Origin: Treponema sp. UBA4692
GTDB taxonomy: Bacteria > Spirochaetota > Spirochaetia > Treponematales > Treponemataceae
NCBI GenBank assembly: GCA_002404895.1
Contig: DHKO01000012.1
Span: 1-64,000 of the forward strand
Direction of reading: 5' to 3'
DNA length: 64,000 nt
Shown here: in pieces, positions 1-7,588 of the stretch
Position numbering within the stretch: position 1 is the stretch's first letter
Layout: each line of letters begins with the position of its first letter
Program-made: the position numbers and the translations under genes
Notes under the pieces: generated by a model
Database searches by the model: none
What the model was told of the DNA's origin: nothing
Seen by the model: only the letters and a program-made list of their open reading frames with translations

Positions 1-69
1 CGCATCGGGCAGAGCCGCAAGGCTAGAACTTGAAAACAGCTCAGAAAAGATGCGATTTTTCCTCAACTG
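1..69 (-). ncRNA. Kissing-loop leader RNA, copy E (cut by window edge)
   Basis: Read on the minus strand, a hairpin with arms GGAAAA/UUUUCU (about 43-62) presents the loop CGCAUC (49-54), whose exact complement GAUGCG lies at 1-6. Between them are a small hairpin (GAGCU 38-42 with AGUUC 26-30) and the strand AGCCUUGCGGCU (13-24). The copy at 20378-20500 has the same order and a nearly identical core but a different, still complementary loop pair. The A-U pair of the small hairpin in that copy becomes G-U here, which keeps pairing only on the minus strand. The terminator 3' arm and the gene it controls lie left of the window. Functional role is inferred. Confidence 0.5.
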
Positions 70-168
70 ACTTACAATCTTTTTCGATTATATTTTTATA
101 ATAAATCAAACAAGACATTTAATCAAGAAAAATGTTATATCAGACAGAATATTTCCGATAATGTCAGT

Positions 169-510
169 ATGGATTATTTAGACAGACTAAAAGACGAGAT
201 GAGCTATCAGAAAATCAACCAGATAGAGCTTTCAGAAAAGACGGGAATATCAATCAACACAATACGCGGCTGGTTCTCCAAGCGTGTCTACCCGGACTTG
301 ATTTCAGCCTACAAAATCGCGCGGATTCTAAAGCAGCCGCTGGAATTCTTCCTGAACAATGAAATTTTCGAGCCTGACAATTTTCACCTGCCGACAAGGG
401 AAATAAGGCTTCTTGAAAACTACCGCAGAATGTCTGACAGCGAAAGAAAAGCGATGGACTCAGCATTTGAGCTTATGGCGGGCAGCAAAAAAGAAGCCGC
501 TGAATCCTAA
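169..510 (+). CDS. Cro/CI-like HTH repressor (paralogue 1)
   Basis: A 113-residue DNA-binding protein. Residues 14-60 form a helix-turn-helix of the XRE/Cro-CI type (QIELSEKTGISINTIRGWFS), followed by the family tail IARILKQPLEFFLNN and a C-terminal stretch LPTREIRLLENYRRMS. It is closely related to the protein at 12972-13295, including that C-terminal motif, and more distantly to four other HTH genes in the prophage. It faces leader RNA copy E on the opposite strand, so it probably represses the divergent early promoter. It lacks a peptidase domain, so induction is unlikely to use RecA-stimulated self-cleavage. Its 3' end overlaps the terminase gene tail to tail by 4 nt. Confidence 0.85.
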   Translation: MDYLDRLKDEMSYQKINQIELSEKTGISINTIRGWFSKRVYPDLISAYKIARILKQPLEFFLNNEIFEPDNFHLPTREIRLLENYRRMSDSERKAMDSAFELMAGSKKEAAES

Positions 511-2126
511 TATCCGAACATTCTGTTCAATGCTCTAAGGCTTTTTCCGCGCGGAATTTTCTCCTGAGAATTAAGCTCTTCGCTGCTTAGAACAGCGGAG
601 CTTTCTCTAGAAGCCTCGCGGCGTTTTCTTTCCGCCCTCTGCTCGTAGAATCCGCTTCGCTTTCCGTTCTCGCAGGCGTTGTTCGCAAGCGCGAACGCCC
701 AGAACGAGTCGGCGTGTCCGTTCTCGTCCCTGTCTGCGTCATATCGGAAATGACCGCCGACCGTGGGAATACGCCTTATAGAATGAATCTGGTGATGGAG
801 ATTCTTGTCATTCGGCAGAATGAATTCTTTCCTCTGCAATCCGATTTTTATGTTCTGCGCCATAGCCTCTTTTGACTCAGTATTGAAAAGCACACCCTCG
901 ACTTTTGCCCCGAACTCCTTTTCAAGCCTCTCTGCAATCGGCGCGCCCATTCCTGTGCTGTCCAAGCATACGCGCCTCACTGGAAGGCTTTTCAGAAGCT
1001 CTCTTATGCAGTTTATCTGATACTCAAAATCCTTGGCACGCAATTCCTCATAGCCATAGACCTTTTTCCGCCCGTCCGCCAGCTTTCCAAGAACAAATAT
1101 CGATGTCGCGTCTCTCTTCTTCGCGATGTCGTAGCCGATATAAAGAACTCCGTCCCTGTCAATGTCATACGGCTTTGTACACATATCAGAAACAGAATGA
1201 TGAATTTCAAGCTCCTTGCTGAGCCAAGAGTCCGCCTCTCCGACTTCCGGCAGCTCGTCCGATATTTCCGCCGCCTGAAAGCCGTCATCCATTCCCGGAA
1301 CGCAGGAATAAATCTCTTCAAGCGAGATGTAGCTTTCCGCCGTGTCAATAAAAGCGCACTCACATTCCTGCTGGAAATCTTCCAGAACATCATTGCTGAA
1401 AATCTCTTTCAGCGTTGATGAAGCGAACCGCTCCACTCTCTCAGCCGTGTTCATTTCCGGGGCTTCCCTCACCGCCCTTGCGACATCGGTGCAAAGCGCG
1501 GTTGAGAACCACCACGGCACATTGAAACGCTGATAGGCGGGATATTTTTTTCTGTCAGTGCAAATCTCATAGAACCGTCCGATACAGCCTAAAGGCGTGC
1601 TTCCGACCTCAATGTTTCCGCCGCGGCTTATAACATACAAGGCGGCTGTATAGACCAGCTTTGACATATTCGGCAGAAAAATACCGAACTCATCAAGCGA
1701 GATGTCCCCTCCCTTTCCGCGCGGCGGTCTGCAAGGCATTGAGATAAGGCGGCTTGTCGTCTTTCCGTTCGCGTCCAAAAATTCAAGCTCCGACTTGTTT
1801 TCAGTAACAATAGGCTTTCTTGCCCATTTCGAAATTGAGTCATAGAATTCACGCGCATAGCGTATTTTCTCCAGCGCGTCCGACTCATTGTAGGAAACAA
1901 ACTGCTTGACATACTTCTGCCGTCCTGGGTCTAAGGCTTTCGACAATCCTTTCAATGCAGTTGCGAAAGAGAATCCTGTCCGCCTTGATTTTAAAATTGA
2001 AATAAACTGCTTCGTTGAAGTTATGAAATCTTCCTGCCAGAAATCCAGCACAAGCGGCTTCTCGTCAAACTTGCAGTAGGCATAAAGATAATTAAGCCTT
2101 TCTTCCGGCAAAAGTTTATCAACCAA
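507..2126 (-). CDS. terL: Phage terminase large subunit
   Basis: A 539-residue DNA-packaging motor. The N-terminal ATPase shows a deviant Walker A (SRRTGFS, near residue 46) and a Walker B motif DISLDEFG. The C-terminal RNase H-like nuclease carries GYDIAKKRDATS, LDSTGMGAP and the terminal acidic motif HADSFWAFALA. The arrangement resembles Mu gp28-like and Terminase_6 large subunits. It lies downstream of the small subunit on the same strand with a 75-nt gap. Portal and capsid genes would be expected next, but the following gene is an opposite-strand repressor, so the morphogenesis block is displaced or lies beyond the window edge. Confidence 0.9.
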   Translation of the reverse strand: MVDKLLPEERLNYLYAYCKFDEKPLVLDFWQEDFITSTKQFISILKSRRTGFSFATALKGLSKALDPGRQKYVKQFVSYNESDALEKIRYAREFYDSISKWARKPIVTENKSELEFLDANGKTTSRLISMPCRPPRGKGGDISLDEFGIFLPNMSKLVYTAALYVISRGGNIEVGSTPLGCIGRFYEICTDRKKYPAYQRFNVPWWFSTALCTDVARAVREAPEMNTAERVERFASSTLKEIFSNDVLEDFQQECECAFIDTAESYISLEEIYSCVPGMDDGFQAAEISDELPEVGEADSWLSKELEIHHSVSDMCTKPYDIDRDGVLYIGYDIAKKRDATSIFVLGKLADGRKKVYGYEELRAKDFEYQINCIRELLKSLPVRRVCLDSTGMGAPIAERLEKEFGAKVEGVLFNTESKEAMAQNIKIGLQRKEFILPNDKNLHHQIHSIRRIPTVGGHFRYDADRDENGHADSFWAFALANNACENGKRSGFYEQRAERKRREASRESSAVLSSEELNSQEKIPRGKSLRALNRMFGY

Positions 2127-2201
2127 AACAACCCCCGTTTTAGATTTTTTCGGATTTTAAGAGCAAAAGAACGGCAGTTTTAAGCGCAAATCCGCCTGTT
2201 T

Positions 2202-2909
2202 TCAGTCAAAATCAGGCAAATTCTCGCCGTTTTCAATGTAATTCTCCGCATTCTCACGCACTTTCTGATTATTAACCCTGACAGTCGTCTTTATTGCGGA
2301 AAGATTCTCCTTGATTAAGTCAACTGTTGTCTCAACATCAAATCCGTCCGCCTTGCCGTCTCCGCTAATCTCCTTGTCCAGCTTGATGATGTCCTCGCGA
2401 GCCTTAGCCTTGTCCATAAGCTCATATGTAACCGCCCCGTTTGACGACACAGACACATTCTTTATGCACGTCTTTCGTATGTCCTCGGGGATTTCCTCAA
2501 TCGGGCGGCTTTTCGCAGGAATCGTTATGCTGTCTCCGTTGTCATTCTCAAATTCAGCGGAACTGTAGAGCTGCGCCGGGTCAAACTCCGCAATCTTTAT
2601 CTTCTCGACAATGTATTTCTGCGCCGCTTCCTTTACAGTAACCTTGATATTGTCCTTGAAGAACTTGTCAATGACACCGGCGACTCTCTCATCTTTCAAA
2701 AGCGTGTACTTCGCCTTGTATGCGGTCAGAGCGGCATAGCCCGCCTTTTTCGCCGCCTGAGTGGAATTCAGAAATCCTGCCTGATTCGGGGTCGTGTACC
2801 AGACAATAAAGAGCTTCTGCTTGCGCCTGAGAGGAGCGTCTCCCCAGTCATAGCTGTCCAAGTCAATAATAGAGCCGTCCGGCAATACATCAGTCTGTCT
2901 TTCTCTCAT
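2202..2909 (-). CDS. terS: Phage terminase small subunit
   Basis: A 235-residue protein with the terminase_2 signature near the N terminus: RRKQKLFIVWY, then NSTQAAKKAGY and YTLLKDERV, the DNA-recognition helix-turn-helix region. The remainder is a charged oligomerisation and tail region ending NGENLPDFD. It would bind the packaging site and recruit TerL, encoded immediately downstream. It overlaps by 20 nt the 3' end of a small zinc-finger gene upstream, which suggests translational coupling. Confidence 0.8.
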   Translation of the reverse strand: MRERQTDVLPDGSIIDLDSYDWGDAPLRRKQKLFIVWYTTPNQAGFLNSTQAAKKAGYAALTAYKAKYTLLKDERVAGVIDKFFKDNIKVTVKEAAQKYIVEKIKIAEFDPAQLYSSAEFENDNGDSITIPAKSRPIEEIPEDIRKTCIKNVSVSSNGAVTYELMDKAKAREDIIKLDKEISGDGKADGFDVETTVDLIKENLSAIKTTVRVNNQKVRENAENYIENGENLPDFD

Positions 2910-3060
2910 TTTCCGCCGCCTTGCATTTATGCGCCCTGTACCCCTCTATCCGCCGCCCGAACTCGCTGTATACCACAGTCGGCTGATACTCGCAAATCAC
3001 AACGCCGTCTTTCGCCGCTATGAACCTTATTTCTTTGCCACAACTCTGACATTTCTGCAC
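2890..3060 (-). CDS. Small zinc-finger protein
   Basis: A 56-residue reading frame starting at GTG (3060), missed if only ATG starts are used. It begins VQKCQSCGKEIRFIAAKDG and has further Cys at VVICEYQP and HKCKAA, a pattern typical of small phage zinc-ribbon proteins. It overlaps the end of the upstream gene (3027-3350) and the start of terS, as expected in a compact minus-strand operon. The start codon is uncertain. No specific function can be assigned. Confidence 0.55.
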   Translation of the reverse strand: MQKCQSCGKEIRFIAAKDGVVICEYQPTVVYSEFGRRIEGYRAHKCKAAENERKTD

Positions 3061-3350
3061 TTGTTTATTCTTATCCTCTCTTTCAACTCGTCGCCTTTTA
3101 TCAGTCTCGCCCAGGCGATGGCGACTATACGCCCGAAGTCGAAATCATATTCAACAGAGCCATAGAAATCCTCAGACGAGATTTTCAAAAGCTCGCTGTC
3201 AAAATCCTTGTCAGGACAGCCGGCAAGCCGCTCGCGCTTTGTGCTTATGCTCTCGCTCACAACCTGGCCTTTCTCGACTCCGAAACGCACATAACCTGTG
3301 AAGCATTTTGAGGAGAAATTTTTCAGCTCGGACTTTATCGTTGTATACAT
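3027..3350 (-). CDS. Hypothetical phage protein
   Basis: A 107-residue protein of unknown function. It begins MYTTIKSELKNFSSKCF and contains a mixed acidic/aromatic stretch (SVEYDFDFGRIVAIAWARL). I see no recognisable motif or membrane segment. It is first in the short minus-strand run leading to the terminases and follows a 150-nt AT-rich gap (3351-3503) that contains a TATAGT/ACTATA inverted repeat and probably the terminator of the preceding gene. Confidence 0.6.
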   Translation of the reverse strand: MYTTIKSELKNFSSKCFTGYVRFGVEKGQVVSESISTKRERLAGCPDKDFDSELLKISSEDFYGSVEYDFDFGRIVAIAWARLIKGDELKERIRINKCRNVRVVAKK

Positions 3351-3503
3351 AGCAATATTCTAGCACAATGCTTGTTATTTATCAATTTTTATAGTTTAGC
3401 ACTATAAAAAAAACGCTCTAAAACACTGTCAGAAGCCACGCAGAACGCTTTTCAATGCGCAGATGATAAAACTGCACAAAAAGCGTTCCTCGCCCCCTTA
3501 TTT

Positions 3504-3848
3504 TCAGGACTCGATAAAATCAAAGTCCGGGTACTGCCACAAGACCAAGTCCCTTTTCAGCGTGTACACGGGATTCTGCTTTGTGATTCTGGACTTCACA
3601 TCCTCTATGACTTTCTTTCCGTCCGGCCTCTCGTAGACAAAATCCGCGATGTAGAAGCGTGTCCGTCTCACGCCGTTCTTTTTCGGCACAATCTCAAACT
3701 TCACCTGCCGCCTGAGATTCTGAATCTGCCCGCCGCGCTGCATCATCATAAGCTCCAGAAAACGCCCGGCTTCCTTTTTTGAGTCGAAGCTGATTCCGTC
3801 CACAACGGTCTTCTTGTTATGGTATTTGCTCTGCTTTTCTTTCCACAT
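3504..3848 (-). CDS. DUF1064 family phage nuclease-like protein
   Basis: A 114-residue protein matching the DUF1064 pattern common in phage replication modules: FDSKKEAGRFLEL, then IQNLRRQVKFEIVP, YIADFVYERPDGKKVIEDVKS and a C-terminal TLKRDLVLWQYPDFDF. The E...D...D-x-K arrangement (KKEA, IADF, EDVK) is that of a PD-(D/E)XK fold, so a Holliday-junction or other DNA-structure nuclease is plausible. It is encoded just after SSB in the replication operon. Confidence 0.75.
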   Translation of the reverse strand: MWKEKQSKYHNKKTVVDGISFDSKKEAGRFLELMMMQRGGQIQNLRRQVKFEIVPKKNGVRRTRFYIADFVYERPDGKKVIEDVKSRITKQNPVYTLKRDLVLWQYPDFDFIES

Positions 3849-3904
3849 CTTCTGTTCTCCTTGAAATCAATTTTTTCGTGCAAGGGCGCAACGCCCTGTT
3901 TTTA

Positions 3905-4408
3905 TCAGAACGGAATATCCTCCGGGTAAGCCTCCGCCGCCGGGCTTTTAGCCTGATTCGGCTGGCTGAATCCCTGCGCCGCCGCCCTTGCCTCCTGAGC
4001 GGTCGGATAAGCCGTGTTCGGATTGAATCCGCCCTGCCCGCTTTGCGCATCATTCTGTCCGCCGCCTCTCTGCCCGCAAAGCTCTATCTGCTCCGCGACA
4101 ACAGAGACTGAGGAGCGGCTGTTTCCCTGCTGGTCAGTCCATTTGTCCTGCTTCAAATATCCGGCGACCGCGATAAGCTGTCCTTTCTTAAAATACGGCC
4201 TCAGATTCTCCGCAGTCTTTCCCCAGACAGTGATGTTGAAGAAATAGGCTTCGTCAACCCACTGCTCGCCCTGCTTGCGGCTTCTGTTCACAGCAATGCT
4301 TATCTTCGCCACCGCCGTTCCGCTCTGGGTATACGAGAATCCGTTCTGAACTGCGTCAATGTCCGCCGTTATCCGTCCAACCAAAACAACCCTGTTCAAG
4401 TCTGTCAT
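3905..4408 (-). CDS. ssb: Single-stranded DNA-binding protein
   Basis: The OB-fold is clear: LNRVVLVGRITADID at the N terminus, then AYFFNITVWGKTAENL, KKGQLIAVAGYLKQDKW and SVSVVAEQIEL. A Gly/Gln-rich flexible linker follows, and the protein ends in the acidic tip PEDIPF that recruits partner proteins. The start at 4408 (MTDLNRV) is chosen because GGGAG precedes it and the OB-fold begins there; a longer in-frame reading would run into dnaC. It coats ssDNA during phage replication and recombination alongside RecT. Confidence 0.95.
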   Translation of the reverse strand: MTDLNRVVLVGRITADIDAVQNGFSYTQSGTAVAKISIAVNRSRKQGEQWVDEAYFFNITVWGKTAENLRPYFKKGQLIAVAGYLKQDKWTDQQGNSRSSVSVVAEQIELCGQRGGGQNDAQSGQGGFNPNTAYPTAQEARAAAQGFSQPNQAKSPAAEAYPEDIPF

Positions 4409-4427
4409 AATTTTTTTCTCCCGTTTT

Positions 4428-5126
4428 TCAAACTGTCCTTTTTCCAAGCCGTCTCGACTTTCCTGTGAAATTCAGGCTCACCGCCGTCTCCGTCATCCTG
4501 TCGAAAATCGCCGTTCCAACCAGCTTCACAAACTCCTGCTTGCTCAGGTTCGAGATAAGCACGGTCGGAAGCATTTTCTCATACCGCTCATTCAGGATAT
4601 ACGCAAGAATTTCTCTCTCCGCCTGCGTTTTCAGCCCGCGCCCGATTTCGTCAATCACAAGCATTGGAAGCACCGAATACTCGTTCAAAATCTGGAGCTT
4701 GTTCTTCTGAGCCTTGTAGTCAGAGCCTGTCTCATACTCAATGCAGAGCTTCAGGCTTGTTATATACTTTCCGCCCCTCTCGCGAATTATTCCGCACCCT
4801 AAATGTGTCTTGCCAGTTCCATAGCTTCCGAACATCAGAAGCGTCCTGTGCTGGTTCTTTTCTGCGGCATAGCTTCTCACTGCCGCAAGGTTCGCTTTCT
4901 CCTCTTCCGTCTCGGCTATGTACGTGCCTATGCTCTCGTTCCAGTAGCGCGGGTTTACTCCGCTCTCCGCCGTGTTCCTGTAATGGCTTTCAAGCTCCTG
5001 CTTCCGCCACTCCTCGCGCCGTGCCGTCTCTTCCGCCTCAAGCCGCCTCACAGCTTCATCATCCGCCGGAGTGAATATATTCACAATGTCCAAGCCTTTT
5101 ACAGCCTTGTATGTCCTGATTTCCAT
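4428..5126 (-). CDS. DnaC-like helicase loader ATPase
   Basis: A 232-residue AAA+ ATPase of the DnaC/IstB type. Walker A is GSYGTGKTHLGCG, Walker B is MLVIDEIGRG, sensor 1 is VLISNLS, and an arginine-finger region (IFDRMTETA) follows. The charged N-terminal third (ARREEWRKQELESHYRN) probably contacts the helicase or initiator. It loads the host replicative helicase at the phage origin. It is encoded between the initiator (5137-6069) and SSB. Confidence 0.9.
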   Translation of the reverse strand: MEIRTYKAVKGLDIVNIFTPADDEAVRRLEAEETARREEWRKQELESHYRNTAESGVNPRYWNESIGTYIAETEEEKANLAAVRSYAAEKNQHRTLLMFGSYGTGKTHLGCGIIRERGGKYITSLKLCIEYETGSDYKAQKNKLQILNEYSVLPMLVIDEIGRGLKTQAEREILAYILNERYEKMLPTVLISNLSKQEFVKLVGTAIFDRMTETAVSLNFTGKSRRLGKRTV

Positions 5127-5136
5127 TCCGCCACCC

Positions 5137-6069
5137 CTAGAAAATTTTCAGCTCCGCATCGGTCGGCTTCCAGTCCGCCTCAATCCGCGACATAAGAGAG
5201 CCGCCACCGCCGGGCTTGGAAGCATTTCTTGTGTTCTCGTTGCGCTCCCACGTCCGAACCGCAGCCTGCCAGCTCTTCATAGGCGTTCTGCCCACAAGCC
5301 AGCCTTTCGACTCGTAGTAGTCAAAAAAATACTGCGCGTCTATGCTGTTGCCCCGCTCCTTGCAGTAGGCCTGTATCTGCCCGACTGTAGGCTTAAAGAA
5401 ACGCTGCGTGTGATTTTTTTCTTCGGAAGTCTTAGGCTGTTTCTCGTTTGTCGTTGTTGTTGTCTCTTGCTGAAAAGCGTTGTCCTGTTTTCCAGTTTCT
5501 GATTTTTCCTCTGCGTCAACAACAACAAATTCGCAATCAGCATTACAAACATCTGTGTTTAAATTTTTGTTTATATTTGTTTTTAAATTTGGTATAGGCC
5601 TTACAATTTTGTCATTTGACATCTTACAATTTTGTAACTTGTCATCTTGCGATTTTGTCAAATCCTTTTTAATTTTTTTGTCATTGGAATCAACATTATT
5701 GTCTGTGGCATTATTGTCCTCAACAACTTCATCCCCAAGTTTTTTGATGCACTCTCTCATCTCTTTTCTTCCGAAATCTGAAACCGCATACCATTTTGTT
5801 CTGTCATACTTGTTGACGTTGTAGCTGGCTGAAAGAATAAGACCTTTATCCTCAAGATTTTTCAGAGAATATCTGATTTTCCGCTCATTCATAAAGACAT
5901 ACTGCTCGGAAAATGCCTTTGCCGTGTTATACACCCAATAAGTGCCGTCATAGAAATTTTTACAGTTTCTGCGGTTATGCTCGCACCAATAAAGAATGTT
6001 CTGAAAAATTATAGCCTCTTCCATTCCGTATTTTTGTGCAAAGTATGGATTGAAACTAATATTCTGCAT
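5137..6069 (-). CDS. Phage replication initiator / replisome organiser
   Basis: A 310-residue protein. The N-terminal winged helix (FNPYFAQKYGMEEAIIFQNILYW, then ERKIRYSLKNLEDKGLI) resembles replisome organisers. A long Asn/Asp/Lys/Thr-rich low-complexity linker follows (residues about 115-215). The C-terminal domain FFDYYESKGWLVGRTPMKSWQAAVRTWE is the signature seen at the end of many phage replication proteins. Position directly upstream of a DnaC-like loader supports origin binding and loader recruitment. Confidence 0.8.
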   Translation of the reverse strand: MQNISFNPYFAQKYGMEEAIIFQNILYWCEHNRRNCKNFYDGTYWVYNTAKAFSEQYVFMNERKIRYSLKNLEDKGLILSASYNVNKYDRTKWYAVSDFGRKEMRECIKKLGDEVVEDNNATDNNVDSNDKKIKKDLTKSQDDKLQNCKMSNDKIVRPIPNLKTNINKNLNTDVCNADCEFVVVDAEEKSETGKQDNAFQQETTTTTNEKQPKTSEEKNHTQRFFKPTVGQIQAYCKERGNSIDAQYFFDYYESKGWLVGRTPMKSWQAAVRTWERNENTRNASKPGGGGSLMSRIEADWKPTDAELKIF

Positions 6070-6072
6070 TTT

Positions 6073-6426
6073 TTACCTCTCCTTATTGCTTGGCTTCGAG
6101 TTTTCAAGAATTTCAAGAACTTTTTCAAGGTTGATTGAATACCAGTTTCTGCAAGGAATTCCTTTTTTAGTTACCGTCAATATTCCATTGTCAATAAGAA
6201 TTTTTGTGGATTCCGCAACTTGAAATTTTGACAGGGCTGTATCATCTGAAATCTTATGCTGGCTCAGAGAAAATTCCCTGCATTCAAAAAAACCGTAGGT
6301 GTTTAGCAGCTTTTCAAACAAAATAGCTGCATTGAGACCTAGCAATTTTGCAAACCTCTTGTTGCAAGGAATATAACTGCTTTGCTTCATCAAAGTTATT
6401 AAAGCCTCATTAGTGTTTTTTTTCAT
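6073..6426 (-). CDS. Winged-helix replication-associated protein
   Basis: A 117-residue protein with a winged-helix pattern: NKRFAKLLGLNAAILFEKLL, then SLSQHKISDDTALSKFQVAESTKILIDNGILTV. It resembles the N-terminal half of its downstream neighbour (5137-6069), so it may be a paralogous or split initiator domain. It is separated from that gene by only 3 nt and is probably co-translated. Confidence 0.65.
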   Translation of the reverse strand: MKKNTNEALITLMKQSSYIPCNKRFAKLLGLNAAILFEKLLNTYGFFECREFSLSQHKISDDTALSKFQVAESTKILIDNGILTVTKKGIPCRNWYSINLEKVLEILENSKPSNKER

Positions 6427-6439
6427 TTTTTACCCCCTG

Positions 6440-6766
6440 TTAGCGTCTGCTAGCACTGCCATCTTTCTTTATGGCAGTGCCATTTTCTTTCATAGCACTG
6501 CTATTTTTTCTCGTGGCGTTGCCATTCCAGCGTTTTCTAGCCCCTTTCCTGCCTGCGAAGCTCTTTCTTGCGCGCTCTTTCTGCAGCTCGTCATCGTGAA
6601 GCCGCCGCAAAGCCTCAAAAGCCGCCCTCAGCTTTTTTCCGCGTATCTTTCCTGTCTCGCCTGAGTCCGCATAGTCAAGCATAAGCCGCACAAGTTTCTT
6701 GACATCAAACGCGTTGAGCTGCTGGAAAAGCGACCTGTACGAAACATATATCTTGAAACACTCCAT
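6440..6766 (-). CDS. DUF6291-like phage protein with heptad-repeat tail
   Basis: A 108-residue protein. The first 80 residues (FKIYVSYRSLFQQLNAFDVKKLVRLMLDY) resemble small phage proteins found next to replication initiators, roughly DUF6291. The C terminus is a run of seven-residue units (GNATRKN, SSAMKEN, GTAIKKD, GSASRR) encoded by imperfect 21-bp direct repeats (about 6443-6520) with the motif TGGCAGTGCCAT. Function unknown. Confidence 0.6.
   Translation of the reverse strand: MECFKIYVSYRSLFQQLNAFDVKKLVRLMLDYADSGETGKIRGKKLRAAFEALRRLHDDELQKERARKSFAGRKGARKRWNGNATRKNSSAMKENGTAIKKDGSASRR
6443..6520. repeat. 21-bp in-frame tandem repeat
   Basis: About 3.5 imperfect copies of a 21-bp unit containing TGGCAGTGCCAT-like palindromes encode the heptad tail of the protein above. 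The half-palindromes (ATGGCA/TGCCAT) also allow local hairpins. Confidence 0.6.
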
Positions 6767-6781
6767 TTTATCCTCTCAAAA

Positions 6782-7588
6782 TTATTCAAACGCCTGCGTT
6801 GCAAGCGAATTGCTGTTTCTCATAAGCTCCGCGCATTTTCTCTGCGCCCTCTCAATCTTTCCTCTCAAATGGGGATAGACTTCAAGGAATTCCTCATAGT
6901 TCTTGCACTGCTCGTGAAAAAACATATGCTCGTCCGGGGTCAAAGCAACAATGTTCCATGTCTTGTCTATGGCCGCCGGACAAGCTCCTCTGCTCACAAT
7001 GTGATGGAAATGCACCGGGGCGCGTCCCGAAGCCTCGGAATAGACAACATACCTGCGCATCTCTTCTATCGTCCTGTCATCGTTTATGTCGCGCTCCTGC
7101 CTGCCTCTCCAGATTTCCCATTCATAAAGAACGCTTCTTACAGTCGCCTGCAAGTCGTCCGTCAAATTGCACATTGTCGCCAGATGGAAAAGAAGCCCGT
7201 CAATGAAATGCGCCGCCGCCATTGTGTTGGATTCAGAGATATGGATTGCCCTAAGCTGATTGTTGTACCTGTTCGGGATTTTGTCCGCGTAAAGCTCCAG
7301 CAAGTCCAGATAAAGCTCGTATTTCTCCTCCTCAACCGGGCAGCGCATATTCTCCGACTCAAATATGACCTCCACGAGTTTCCACACGGCGGAAAGCTGC
7401 TTGAAGCTCCTCTTCTGGAATGCGGCGTCAATCTCGCATTTCAAGAGGATTTCTTTCTGGGAGCGATTTTCTCTTTCAGTCTTCGAGCTGAAAAGTTTCC
7501 TCACATTGAAGAAATCCTTTTCATCATTCACTTTGAGAACAATCTTGTCTCCGTGCAGTATGCCGTGAAAGAAACCGCTTATTCTCAT
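6782..7588 (-). CDS. HNH nuclease-like protein (NinB/HNHc-like)
   Basis: A 268-residue protein. The C-terminal half holds a degenerate HNH motif: RYVVYSEASGRAPVHFHHI, then WNIVALTPDEHMFFHEQ, giving the HH...N...H pattern. The N-terminal region is helical and charged. Similar proteins sit beside recT-type recombination genes in many prophages and are thought to act in recombination or replication-intermediate processing. Stop and start are adjacent to recT (1-nt spacing). Confidence 0.65.
   Translation of the reverse strand: MRISGFFHGILHGDKIVLKVNDEKDFFNVRKLFSSKTERENRSQKEILLKCEIDAAFQKRSFKQLSAVWKLVEVIFESENMRCPVEEEKYELYLDLLELYADKIPNRYNNQLRAIHISESNTMAAAHFIDGLLFHLATMCNLTDDLQATVRSVLYEWEIWRGRQERDINDDRTIEEMRRYVVYSEASGRAPVHFHHIVSRGACPAAIDKTWNIVALTPDEHMFFHEQCKNYEEFLEVYPHLRGKIERAQRKCAELMRNSNSLATQAFE

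Noticed and set aside
3351..3503. A further kissing-loop leader
   Set aside because: Contains short inverted repeats (TATAGT/ACTATA and an AACGCT-type hairpin) but no loop complement with a terminator and no repressor facing it.
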